Positions 45,574 through 53,660 are shown, counted from the stretch's first letter. The stretch is 55,510 nt of DNA from an uncultured Gemmatimonadales bacterium (GCA_937919655.1 CALFPJ010000053.1:1-55510), one strand, 5' to 3'. Translations and numbers: made by a program. Notes: generated by a model from the sequence alone, not told the origin.

Positions 45574-46041
45574 ATGCGGGGGACGAATAAGACCGGTCGC
45601 GCAAGCGCGGATCACGGAGTCAAGCACGCTGGAGAATGGGCGCTGGGCTTCAGTGCGTGGCTGATTGCCAGCGCAGCCACACTCGGTGCGCTTTTCTTCG
45701 GCGAGGTCATGGAGCTACCTCCCTGCTCCCTGTGTTGGTACCAGCGTGTTTTCATGTTTCCGATGGCGCTCATCCTGCCGTTCGCGCTCTTTCCGTTCGA
45801 TCGGAACGTGGTGCGGGCCGTGCTGCCGCTCGCCGGGATTGGCGGACTGGTGGCTTCCGCCCACGTGCTCCTCGTGGCCGGCATCATTCCCGAGCGCCTC
45901 GCGCCGTGCCAGCAGGGCGTGCCTTGCTCTGAAACAGTTATCGAGTGGTTCGGGTTCATAACGATACCTCTGCTTTCGTTCGTGGCGTTTGCGGCGATTG
46001 GGGTCTTGTTGATTCTGGCTTTTGTTCGGAGTGCCAAATGA
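45574..46041 (+). CDS. dsbB: disulfide bond formation protein B
   Basis: This encodes 155 residues with four hydrophobic membrane segments. Two conserved cysteine pairs are visible: CSLCW near residue 52 in the first periplasmic loop (CxxC) and CQQGVPC near residue 112 in the second. DsbB reoxidises DsbA with a quinone. The stop TGA overlaps the ATG of the following DsbA-family gene (ATGA), a tight couple. The family assignment is strong; length is close to BdbC/DsbB-type proteins. Confidence 0.9.
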   Translation: MRGTNKTGRASADHGVKHAGEWALGFSAWLIASAATLGALFFGEVMELPPCSLCWYQRVFMFPMALILPFALFPFDRNVVRAVLPLAGIGGLVASAHVLLVAGIIPERLAPCQQGVPCSETVIEWFGFITIPLLSFVAFAAIGVLLILAFVRSAK

Positions 46042-46691
46042 AGCAGAAGTCGATGTTCATCGTTGCGGCGGTTGCGTTTGTGGCGATTTTCGTGGGAGGC
46101 GCGGCCTGGTACAACACCTCCAAGGCCGGTGCGAACGAGACGATTCCGGAGGCGATGCTGTCCGCGCTCAATCGTTCGTATGCGCCATCGGTCGGCCCAG
46201 CGGATGCGCCGGTCGTGATCGTCGAGTTTCTCGACCCCGCCTGTGAGACCTGCGCGACTTTTTATCCGCTGGTCAAGGATATGATGGCTGCCAACCCAGG
46301 CCGCATTAGGGTAGTGCTGCGCTGGGCCCCGTTCCACGACGGATCCCCGAACGTGGTGGCCTTGCTGGAGGCGGCCCGCAAGCAGGGCAAGTTCTGGCCG
46401 GCCCTCGAGACACTGCTGGCATCGCAGCCCGCCTGGACGGTCAATCATACGGCCGATGCCACTCTGGCCTGGGTTCAGCTCGGTGGTCTTGGCCTGAATA
46501 GCGAACAGCTGTTCGCCGACATGGCATCTCCCGACGTCGCGCAGATCATCGCGCAGGATATCCAGGACGCGAACACGTTGAACGTGACCGCGACGCCGGA
46601 GTTCTTCGTTAACGGCAAGCCGCTGCCGAGCTGGGGGTACGAACAGCTCAAGCAACTCGTGGATGAGGAGTTGGCGCAGACCAGCAGGTGA
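46038..46691 (+). CDS. DsbA-family membrane-anchored thiol oxidoreductase
   Basis: This encodes 217 residues with one N-terminal membrane anchor (FIVAAVAFVAIFVGGAAWY). The thioredoxin fold of DsbA/DsbG type has its active site in EFLDPACETCATFYP (CETC) near residue 60, and the cis-proline region ATPEFFVNGKPLPSW near 190. It would introduce or pass on disulfides in the periplasm with DsbB as the electron acceptor. Start ATG 46038 is fixed by the ATGA overlap with dsbB. A larger open frame begins earlier at 45945 but inside dsbB. Confidence 0.9.
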   Translation: MKQKSMFIVAAVAFVAIFVGGAAWYNTSKAGANETIPEAMLSALNRSYAPSVGPADAPVVIVEFLDPACETCATFYPLVKDMMAANPGRIRVVLRWAPFHDGSPNVVALLEAARKQGKFWPALETLLASQPAWTVNHTADATLAWVQLGGLGLNSEQLFADMASPDVAQIIAQDIQDANTLNVTATPEFFVNGKPLPSWGYEQLKQLVDEELAQTSR

Positions 46692-46757
46692 TGGCGACGC
46701 GGGGGGCCGCCTCGGCCGTTTCTCGTGACGGCGCAACCATCCGCCTTCGTGGGGACA

Positions 46758-47207
46758 CTAGGTGGGGTCGCGGAACTCGATGTGGCGGGTCGGCTCGTCG
46801 GCGTCCAAGAACCGCTCGGCAACATCTGGAGTCGGCACCAGACACGCTTCTTTGTGACCGAACCACCTATACCGGTTTCGTGCGACGATCCTGTAGGCGG
46901 TGTCACGGACGACGGCTGGAATCAGGAGCGCGGCTCCAAGGATGCGCCATGGGAGCCCAAGCTTCCCGGCAATTCGAATGACAGCCGTCGAGCACGTGTG
47001 CACACCGGCTTCGTCCACGAGTACGATCGCGTCCGGGAGGGCCTCAATCTCTGCCTTGGTCAGGTGTGCGCTCAGGACGTCATACGCTGCCTGTGATTGG
47101 AGCGATGCGTACCGAAAGCGACCATCGGGATCGCGCTTGATGAGCCATTGGACAGACGAGTTGCAGAGATTGCAGACGCCGTCGAAGAGGACGATGGGAT
47201 GAGTCAT
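46758..47207 (-). CDS. DCC-family thiol-disulfide oxidoreductase (DUF393)
   Basis: This encodes 149 residues of the DUF393 family. The DCC motif is in VLFDGVCNLCNSSVQWL near residue 10, with the CxxC pair. Later blocks are RFRYASLQS and AGKLGLPWRILGAALLIP, then DTAYRIVARNRYRWFG. These are cytosolic thioredoxin-like proteins with unknown substrates. ATG 47207 is chosen; the open frame to 47300 has no family resemblance. It sits convergent to the DsbB-DsbA pair, adding a third thiol protein to this neighbourhood. Confidence 0.85.
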   Translation of the reverse strand: MTHPIVLFDGVCNLCNSSVQWLIKRDPDGRFRYASLQSQAAYDVLSAHLTKAEIEALPDAIVLVDEAGVHTCSTAVIRIAGKLGLPWRILGAALLIPAVVRDTAYRIVARNRYRWFGHKEACLVPTPDVAERFLDADEPTRHIEFRDPT

Positions 47208-47248
47208 AAGTTGGGCGGCTACCGGGTGAGTCGTTAACCAAGAACGGC

Positions 47249-49027
47249 CTAACGGCAGGAGGTCATTCCCCGCACGATCTCCGGCCAGTTGAGAATCCAT
47301 ACGAGGCTGAGCGACGACCCCGTGCTTTCATGGGTGATGTGGACAAATTCTTCCCCGCCGTCGGGGGCTACGTCGTAGTTGATGCTGACCACTGGGTTGA
47401 CGTCGTCAACCCCATTGAACGCTTCCGTGCGACCGGTGACGCGAAAACCGTTTTCGGTAGAGAAGGTTGCCGCCATCACGGTGCCAGGCGCAGGCACGTA
47501 GTAGAGTTCGTTCTTCGTCGGGGACCAGCGAGGCGAAGAACCACCGTTCGTCGAAACGGTTGGGATGACGCCCGCGGTGGCAACCGCTTGAACGTACACC
47601 TCCTGTGTGCCTGAACGGTCGGACGAATACGCAAGCCACTGTCCGTCGGGGGACCATTGCGGCTGACTCTCATTGAACTCCGACGGGAGGAGCCAACGAG
47701 GGGTCGAATCCCCGGGCGTCAACAAGCCGATATCGAAGTTGTTCTCCCGATACGCGATAAAGGCCAGCGTCTGGTCGTCCGGGGACCAAGAGACCGGGTT
47801 GGCGTAGAAGTCCTTTTCCAGTAGTCGTTCGGCAGCCCCACTGAAGTCGGACGGTTGCCAGTACATCTGATTCTCGCCCCCCCGGTTGTCCCAGTCGCTC
47901 CCAAACGCAATGCGGGCGCCGTCATGGGTCCAAACCGGCGACACATTCACGCCGCCTTCGGTGGTGAGCCGAGCGAGCGTCTGCTGATCCCGGTCCCAAA
48001 TCCAGATGTCGTCGGTGTCTTCAACCTCATTCAGCCGGATCGCGATCCGCCGGCCATCCGGCGAGAATGCAGGGTCCTCCAGATTACGCGCGTTGACGAG
48101 AGGCACGCTACTAGACCCGCTTGGGCCGGTGATGATCAGGGACTCGGCAGCGCCCGCCCGAGCGCTCTGGTACGCCATGCCACCCTGGGCCGACAGGGCG
48201 AACTCGCGCATATCCGGACCCGCGACCCTCACTCCGTCAAGGATGGCGACGGCCGGTCCGGTGATCCGGCGCGCACGTGGATCGAAAGGCTGGGCTTGGA
48301 GTGTGCCGTCCGTGCCGGAGAAGACGATATAGCCGGACGCATACGCGACCCGCGTCCCGAATCCGAGTGTGTCCGCAGCTCCGGTCGAGAGATCAACGAC
48401 CACGAACTGGTCCTCAGGCGCAGGGCCAGTCCCGTCGATTCGCATGACAGCGGCTTCGCCGCCTGGAAGCGCCGAGGGATGTACGTAGCCGCGTTCCTCA
48501 GTGCCCGGCACCAGAGTGGGCTCACCACCGGATCCTGGGACCGTGTACAAGCCTCCTTCTTCGAACTGCGCGAAGACGATGACATCGTTGTCACCCCAAC
48601 TGGCTCCGTCCACGGCAGCGACCCTGGCGATAGGCACCGGAGGCCCCCCACTCATGGGCACCTTGCGGAGCTGTCCCTCGGAATGGAAGCCGAGCCAGCG
48701 ACCGTCGTAGGAAAAGAACGGCAACGTCGCTCCTGATGTGCCCGGAATTTCCTCGGCTTCCAGCTGTCCGAGCCTACGTCGGTACAGCGAGCAGCGTGAG
48801 CCGACTCCGCCCCGGAAGGCGAGCCATTCGCCGTCCGGTGAAAGGGCCTGCTGAGGACCGCAGCATGAGCTGATCGAGATCACCTGCTCAGGGACTTGGA
48901 CCTCGAATCTGGCCAGGGTGGCACTTGGCTCTGCGGAACCACTGCGGCCAGCGAAGAACGCGCCCGCCATCAGCACCACAACTCCGGCGCCCGCGAGCAC
49001 CATCGAGCGCTTCGACCGTGCGACCAT
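47249..49027 (-). CDS. TolB-like WD40 propeller domain, separated from kinase by frameshift
   Basis: This encodes 592 residues. A membrane segment near the start (RSMVLAGAGVVVLMAGAFFAG) is followed by a TolB/WD40-like (PD40) six- or eight-bladed propeller with repeats such as ALSPDGEWLAFRG, AFSPDGRRIAIRL and QWSPDGQWLAYSSDRSG. In Gemmatimonadota and Acidobacteriota this architecture is normally the C-terminal half of a transmembrane Ser/Thr kinase. Here the kinase lies upstream in another frame, overlapping by 58 bases. The ATG at 49027 allows independent translation as an anchored propeller, but a single missing base between the halves is more likely. Ligand unknown. Confidence 0.8.
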   Translation of the reverse strand: MVARSKRSMVLAGAGVVVLMAGAFFAGRSGSAEPSATLARFEVQVPEQVISISSCCGPQQALSPDGEWLAFRGGVGSRCSLYRRRLGQLEAEEIPGTSGATLPFFSYDGRWLGFHSEGQLRKVPMSGGPPVPIARVAAVDGASWGDNDVIVFAQFEEGGLYTVPGSGGEPTLVPGTEERGYVHPSALPGGEAAVMRIDGTGPAPEDQFVVVDLSTGAADTLGFGTRVAYASGYIVFSGTDGTLQAQPFDPRARRITGPAVAILDGVRVAGPDMREFALSAQGGMAYQSARAGAAESLIITGPSGSSSVPLVNARNLEDPAFSPDGRRIAIRLNEVEDTDDIWIWDRDQQTLARLTTEGGVNVSPVWTHDGARIAFGSDWDNRGGENQMYWQPSDFSGAAERLLEKDFYANPVSWSPDDQTLAFIAYRENNFDIGLLTPGDSTPRWLLPSEFNESQPQWSPDGQWLAYSSDRSGTQEVYVQAVATAGVIPTVSTNGGSSPRWSPTKNELYYVPAPGTVMAATFSTENGFRVTGRTEAFNGVDDVNPVVSINYDVAPDGGEEFVHITHESTGSSLSLVWILNWPEIVRGMTSCR

Positions 49028-49947
49028 GGGAGCCGCTTGGCCGGCATGACCATTGTCGTGGCGGCCGTGAAGCCCGGATTCCCGAGCGCGTCCGCGAAGG
49101 CAGACGCGGTGGCGAAGCGGTCCGCAGGCATCCGTTGCAATGCCTTGGCGATGGCCGCGTCCACGTGCATCGGCACCGTGTCACGCGTGTCTCGCACTGG
49201 GGAAGGCTTGCTGGTAAGCACCTTGGCCACGATCGCCTGCGCAGTGCTCCCCGAGTGCGGCGGCTCGCCGGTGAGCATCTCGTAAAGAACGGCACCCAAC
49301 GAATAGATGTCGCTTCTGGAGTTGGGCTCCTGGTCGCCCATCGCCTGTTCGGGGGACATGTAATGTGGCGTCCCGATCGACAGGCCTGTTTCGGTCAGCC
49401 GCTGATCGCTCGCCTGACTCACGGCGAGCGCGATGCCGAAGTCGCCGATCATTGGCTGACCCTCGTGCATCAGAATGTTTGCCGGTTTGATGTCGCGGTG
49501 GATTACGCCCTGGCGGTGCGCGTAGTCGAGCGCGGAGGCGATCCCCTTCGTGATTTCGAGCGCCTCTTCGATACCGAGCTGTTTCTCTCGGTCCAACTTG
49601 TCGCGCAGCGTATCATCCTCGATGTACGGCATCACGTAGAAGAGAAAGTTCTCTGCGTTGCCCGAGTCGTGGAGGGGCAGGATGTGCGGGTGCTGCAGAT
49701 TGGCGGTGACCTTGATCTCGTTGAGGAACCGCTCAGCACCGATGACCGCTGCCAACTCCGGGCGCAGGACCTTCAACGCGACCTTGCGGTCGTGCTTCAG
49801 ATCGTGGGCCAGGTAGACGGTTGCCATACCGCCTTCACCGATGTGCTTCTCGATCTTGTAGCGGCCGACGAGCGCGGTGGAGAGCTGTGCGGTGATGCCT
49901 TGGCATACGGGCCGTCTCAGGTGCGGGAGGTGACGTCTCTCAGGCAA
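48970..49947 (-). CDS. Hanks-type Ser/Thr protein kinase domain, 3' frameshifted
   Basis: This encodes 325 residues. The Hanks motifs are complete: glycine loop IGEGGMATVYLAHD near residue 36, VALKVL (Lys), HRDIKPANIL (catalytic Asp) near 152, GDFGIAL (DFG) near 170, and GTPHYMSPEQ near 192. After residue 300 it reads PAKRLPWSHGRSARWC and stops, whereas the propeller frame continues from the same bases. The 5' end is also doubtful: only TTG 49947 is available, residues 1-15 have no family pattern, and foreign sequence lies upstream. In its ancestral form it would have joined a cytosolic kinase to an extracellular propeller. Catalytic residues are intact. Confidence 0.85.
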   Translation of the reverse strand: MPERRHLPHLRRPVCQGITAQLSTALVGRYKIEKHIGEGGMATVYLAHDLKHDRKVALKVLRPELAAVIGAERFLNEIKVTANLQHPHILPLHDSGNAENFLFYVMPYIEDDTLRDKLDREKQLGIEEALEITKGIASALDYAHRQGVIHRDIKPANILMHEGQPMIGDFGIALAVSQASDQRLTETGLSIGTPHYMSPEQAMGDQEPNSRSDIYSLGAVLYEMLTGEPPHSGSTAQAIVAKVLTSKPSPVRDTRDTVPMHVDAAIAKALQRMPADRFATASAFADALGNPGFTAATTMVMPAKRLPWSHGRSARWCSRAPELWC

Positions 49948-50127
49948 GAAGGCGGCATAGGCGCCGACTTCGCAAGCCGATGGCCGTACCGGGCACCCAG
50001 CTATTCGTCTCGAATACCGCTGGTCCCGGACGTGCCGTAGCGTGCCGAGTCGGAGCTCCTGGGCGATGGGACAGTGCTCCGTCTCCAGTTGGCCGAGTTC
50101 CTACTTCTTGGCTGCACCGTGACACGT

Positions 50128-50445
50128 GGTCCGGCCCGCGCCGTCAACCCCGCCCGCATCCGCTGGGCCGTGCGCCTCGCTCGCGTTTATGGCGTGCTTC
50201 GGCTTCTCTGTACCGGTTGCGGCGGCCCGATGAAGATTCTCGCGTTCCTCACCGATCTGCCGGTCGTCTCCAGCATCCTCCTGCACCTCGACCTGCACCA
50301 TCTGCCCCCGCCTCTCTCACCCGCACGAGGGTCACCTCAGGGAGACTTTCTCTTCGATCAGACACCCGAGTTCGACGCCACATAGGCCGAGCCCGTCCCC
50401 GACTTCGCATTCGATCAGTCGCTGCCCGAAGAGTTCACAGACTGA
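50128..50445 (+). mobile_element. IS91-family transposase remnant, copy 1
   Basis: Only the transposase C-terminus is left: IRWAVRLARVYGVLRLLC, then TGCGGPMKILAFLTDLP, with a CxxC pair. The 5' end stops abruptly at GGTCC near 50128. An in-frame TAG at 50383-50385 is followed in the same frame by PVPDFAFDQSLPEEF to a TGA at 50443, which looks like the original C-terminus. It is about 94% identical over roughly 285 bases to copy 2 at the right edge. The upstream frame is not transposase. Confidence 0.75.
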
Positions 50446-50533
50446 GGCAACAGGCGAGGCGACTCGCCCACCCGTCGCCGTGCGGCGAGGTCTTGCCTCC
50501 CCTGGGGATGCACCCGCCCATCCGCGCATCCCC
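50444..50533. repeat. multi-hairpin inverted-repeat structure at the IS91 remnant end
   Basis: GAGGCAA at 50444-50450 pairs with TTGCCTC at 50493-50499. Inside are hairpins GGCGAG (50453-50458) with CTCGCC (50463-50468) and TCGCC (50475-50479) with GGCGA (50484-50488), forming a three-way-junction shape. A further hairpin follows: GGGGATGC (50504-50511) with GCATCCCC (50526-50533). All pairs are perfect. It could be a transposon terminus (origin of rolling-circle transfer) or a cruciform. Confidence 0.6.
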
Positions 50534-50869
50534 CTGACCCATCCGTGTATCCATCCACCGTTACGAGCTATGGGCCCAGCGGTAGCTCACCTCGCGAGCG
50601 TCCCCTCCGACTTCTGCCCCCTGTCCCTTCACGACTCGTCACGCCTTTGCTTCGCTTTCCTTCCATTTTGTGCTTTTGGATTTCTTATTCGTAGAATGAA
50701 ACGCCTCGTTCCCGCGGTCGACGTCGAGTCCCTGAAGGAGGAGTTGGACGGGGCGGGAATCGGGGAAGTTTTTGACGAAATCCTATCCGTCGTGCGAATA
50801 GGCATGCCCCTCGTATCGTAGCGCCCATGAGCAACCCTCCCGGTCGTATGCCTCGGCTCACAGGAGCGT
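50534..50869. other. 336-base stretch without a supported gene
   Basis: A plus-strand frame starting at 50698 reads MKRLVPAVDVESLKEEL then a short tail to 50821, but has no family match and weak coding character. ATCC-rich short repeats occur between 50510 and 50560. Nothing else is seen before the amidohydrolase 3' end. Confidence 0.4.
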
Positions 50870-52501
50870 TCACTCCCTGCCGATGAGCGGGGTGAAGAGC
50901 CTGTCCACTGGACTCGTCCAGCCCTCCTTCGACTCCTCGACCATGCGGAGTACCTCCTGGATGAGGATCCCGTTGTCGAAGACCACGCCGTTCTTGACGG
51001 TCCACCGGACCCCTCCTCGCCTGACCATCTTCCCGTTCTCATCCGTGGTGAGTGCGCCGAAGGTGTAGAGGAAGCGCAGATTTTTCAGCGGGTTGCCATC
51101 CACGATGGCGAGGTCGGCGGTGTATCCCGTTTGGACGTAGCCTAGGTCGGGTCGTTTGAGCGTGATGGCGCTGTTGTAAGTCGCCGCGCGGATCACCTCG
51201 AGAGGCTCGAGTCCGCCTTCGTGCATCAGTTCAAGTTCGCGCACGTTCCCTATCCCCGAGGTGTTCCAGAGGTACGGGTCGTCGACCGCGTAGGAGAGGT
51301 TCCCCCCGCGGTCGTTGAAGGATCTGATGAGCGATTGCCACTTCCGGATCGTCTCCGCCCAGCGTTGTTCGTCCTTCGAGGTCCAGTCCCAGTGATATGC
51401 GGCGTGGTACTCCGGGCTGGGGAAGTACCAGTCGATGAGTACTCGATGCGTATACAACTCATGCCAAGGCAGTCCGACCGCTCTGTTGAAATCGCGGTTG
51501 ACCTCGTACGTGCTCATTGTGGGGATCAGGGCGACGCCGGAGGCCACCAGCCGATCGACGACCTCACCGACCAGCACGTCCTCGTCGGCTTCCTGCCATA
51601 CGGCCCCGGCCTGGCGAAAACGGTGTGACTCGTCGTTGTAGTTGTAACCGGCGGGCAGGGCGGGCAGGGCGCCTTCGCCGAGAGCGGCTTCAGCGTATCC
51701 GTAGTGGTGCTCGATCATGCTGACACCGAGTTCGGCTGCGCGTACGGCGTTGACCACGTTGAGATCCTCGGGGGGCAGGTGAACCGTGGTGATTCCTCCC
51801 GCCTCGTCGACCGCGCTTGTCACGGCCTGGAAGAGGTCTTCGCTCCACGCGAGGCTCCCGACGCGCACGACGTGCGCCTTGCCGGGCCCCACGACTTGAT
51901 CGATGAGTTCCGGAACGCGAGCAGGGTCGTGCCACTGCTCAATGGCATCGGCCGATGGTGCGTGGCCCGGGTCTCTGGCACGGGCCGGGCCCCAATCGGC
52001 AATGGGGTACATGCGCGGCGCTGTGATAAGGTTCTCATCCGAGAGTCGCTGCTGTTCGAGCGCGGCTTCCCAACCGCGTCCGGAGCCGTTCACCATCGTG
52101 GTGACTCCGTGCGCGAGCTTGAGATTGTAGATGTACTGCAGCGGAAGCGGCTCGGTGCGGATGTGTGTGTGCAGGTCGATGAGCCCTGGCATGACATACA
52201 TCCCCGTGGCGTCGATGACCCGGTCTGCACCGTGGTCGCCCGCGTCAGCGGGTCGGCCCGTTACCCCGTTGTACGAGATGATCTGATGGATCGTCCCGTC
52301 TTCGATGACGATGTCCGCCGGGCCGTACGCCGGCCCGCCGTGACCCGGGATGATCATCGCGTTGATGATGGCCAGTTTCTCGTACGGACCCTGTCGCGCG
52401 TCGTCGGACGCGGTCTGTCCCGCAGCGGAGCTCGCTGCCGTCAAGGCAACGCCGACGAGGATGGTGATGACGGCGAAGGATCTAAGAGCCTGAATGCGCA
52501 T
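50870..52501 (-). CDS. exported amidohydrolase (imidazolonepropionase-like)
   Basis: This encodes 543 residues with a signal peptide (MRIQALRSFAVITILVGVAL, cleavage near SAAGQ). Metal motif YVMPGLIDLHTHIR near residue 104, GVTTMVNGSG near 135, GVSMIEHHYGY near 260 and AVDDPYLWNTSG near 415 follow the amidohydrolase-1 order, with NPLKNLRFLYTFG near the end and the closing WTVKNGVVFDNG. It is a paralogue of the gene at 41180. GAGGAG lies before the ATG. It sits inside the segment bounded by the two IS91 remnants. Substrates unknown, likely cyclic dipeptides or related amides. Confidence 0.88.
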   Translation of the reverse strand: MRIQALRSFAVITILVGVALTAASSAAGQTASDDARQGPYEKLAIINAMIIPGHGGPAYGPADIVIEDGTIHQIISYNGVTGRPADAGDHGADRVIDATGMYVMPGLIDLHTHIRTEPLPLQYIYNLKLAHGVTTMVNGSGRGWEAALEQQRLSDENLITAPRMYPIADWGPARARDPGHAPSADAIEQWHDPARVPELIDQVVGPGKAHVVRVGSLAWSEDLFQAVTSAVDEAGGITTVHLPPEDLNVVNAVRAAELGVSMIEHHYGYAEAALGEGALPALPAGYNYNDESHRFRQAGAVWQEADEDVLVGEVVDRLVASGVALIPTMSTYEVNRDFNRAVGLPWHELYTHRVLIDWYFPSPEYHAAYHWDWTSKDEQRWAETIRKWQSLIRSFNDRGGNLSYAVDDPYLWNTSGIGNVRELELMHEGGLEPLEVIRAATYNSAITLKRPDLGYVQTGYTADLAIVDGNPLKNLRFLYTFGALTTDENGKMVRRGGVRWTVKNGVVFDNGILIQEVLRMVEESKEGWTSPVDRLFTPLIGRE

Positions 52502-52644
52502 GGTCGGTCACTCCTCGAAGGCCGCCCCTTGGCTGGCCATGTTCACTGGTGTCGCTGTGATGTCAGCGTATTCCCGTAGCCAGCGGATCGCCAGGTCATT
52601 GTTCGACGACAAGGCCCGACGGGGGCTACGAGGTGGGTGATTCG

Positions 52645-52680
52645 TTGACTCACAGCGATGAGTATATCATACTCAAATCG
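52645..52680 (+). promoter_or_regulatory. promoter with palindromic operator before the antitoxin remnant
   Basis: The perfect palindrome GAGTAT-ATC-ATACTC lies at 52660-52674, five bases before the GTG at 52680. A TTGACT at 52645-52650 is 17 bases from CATACT at 52668-52673, giving a candidate sigma-70-like promoter whose -10 lies in the palindrome and whose start would be nearly leaderless. The layout fits autorepression by the antitoxin. Confidence 0.45.
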
Positions 52681-52873
52681 TGAGCAAGCGATTGCAGGTC
52701 GTGATGACTGAGGAAGAGTACGAGGAGGTCCGGTCCACTGCGGACAGGCATCGCCTCACGGTGTCCAATGGGTTCGCGAATCGCTCCGAGACGCCCGCGA
52801 GCGCGAGGCTAGAGGCCTGTCCGCGACCGTACGAGAAGCCCCGTCCACCTACGGGGTCAGCGCCCTCAAGCGT
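52680..52873 (+). pseudogene. RHH-type antitoxin remnant, frameshifted
   Basis: From GTG 52680 the frame reads VSKRLQVVMTEEEYEEVRST, then RHRLTVS. The next expected word, EWVRESLRDARERE, appears in another frame just after TCCAATGGG, where one G is missing from an expected GAATGG. This is the ribbon-helix-helix antitoxin pattern (RLQV.M.EEEYEE.R ... LTVSEWVRESLR). After about 40 more codons it runs into the second antitoxin remnant. Confidence 0.65.
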
Positions 52874-53080
52874 GTCCGCCTTGAGATCGACGTAAAAGAG
52901 GAGCTTCTAGGGGCGGTGTGAGAGCGCCTCCACTTGCCCACGGATCGGGCGGCGGTCGAATATGCACTCCGCCGCGTCGCCATCAAGCCGATGACTAAGG
53001 AGGAGGTCCTCGCCATGGAAGGCGTCGGCTGGGAAGGGGACCTTGATGCGATGCGCTCGGGTGACCCGGGAGACCTCTGA
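52874..53080 (+). pseudogene. VapB-type antitoxin remnant with nonsense codon
   Basis: Sequence in frame reads VRLEIDVKEELLGAV, stop TGA at 52919-52921, then ERLHLPTDRAAVEYALRRV, then MTKEEVLAMEGVGWEGDLDA and a stop that overlaps the next ATG (TGATG). This is a VapB (MetJ/Arc-like, DUF2191) antitoxin with the expected GWEGDLDAMR tail. An expected CGA arginine codon has become TGA, and no start codon is seen. Both toxin-neutralising tail and spacing to vapC are intact. Confidence 0.7.
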
Positions 53081-53475
53081 TGATCGTAGACACCTCGGCG
53101 TGGGTCGAGTATCTACGGAAGACCGACAGCCCTCAGCACCTCACGCTCCTCGCGCGAATTCAGGCAGGCGAGCCGATCGCCACGCCGGCGCCGGTCGTCA
53201 TGGAATTGCTGGCGGGATGTGGTACGGAACGAGCGGCTGCCGAACTCGACCGACTCCTCAGTCGCTTCGAAATCCTTGACCCGGAAGGCCTGGCGGATTT
53301 CGAGGACGCCGCCCTCATCCAGCGGATCTGTCGTCGCGGCGGGCACACCGTGCGTTCGATGATCGACTGCTTGGTGGCGGTGGCCGCTTTGCGTACGGGC
53401 CGACCGCTCCTGGCCCGTGATCGCGACTTCGAAGTGATCGCAGGGAATGTCGAACTGGAGTTAGTGGGCGAGTAG
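53080..53475 (+). CDS. vapC: VapC-type PIN-domain toxin
   Basis: This encodes 131 residues. The PIN acidic residues are visible: Asp in MIVDTSAWVEYLR (residue 4), Glu in PVVMELLAGC near 42, Asp in SMIDCLVAVAA near 94 and Asp in LARDRDFEVI near 112. Length and order match complete VapC toxins. The start overlaps the antitoxin stop by one base. The antitoxin genes upstream are both broken, so this intact toxin would be without its own antidote unless a truncated or remote one serves. Confidence 0.9.
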   Translation: MIVDTSAWVEYLRKTDSPQHLTLLARIQAGEPIATPAPVVMELLAGCGTERAAAELDRLLSRFEILDPEGLADFEDAALIQRICRRGGHTVRSMIDCLVAVAALRTGRPLLARDRDFEVIAGNVELELVGE

Positions 53476-53660
53476 CAAAGACATCGCCATGATTGCGGAT
53501 CCACTTGCGGAGGTGGGCAGGCGCCGCAAGTTGCTCGCATGACACCAACCTGTAGCGCCCGGTCATCAGTGCCCGCCTCGCCTGACTCGCGCAAAGTGAC
53601 CCAGTTCGAGTCCCCGAACCCGCGTGCGGCCCTCCTCCGCGACCTCGAGTCGCCCCGCTA

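Noticed and set aside
48970..49030. programmed frameshift joining kinase and propeller
   Set aside because: No slippery heptamer or downstream structure is visible at the overlap; a one-base loss is simpler.
50480..50821. 113-codon plus-strand frame after the IS91 remnant
   Set aside because: Its first half is built from the hairpins and ATCC-rich repeats, and the remainder has no family match.
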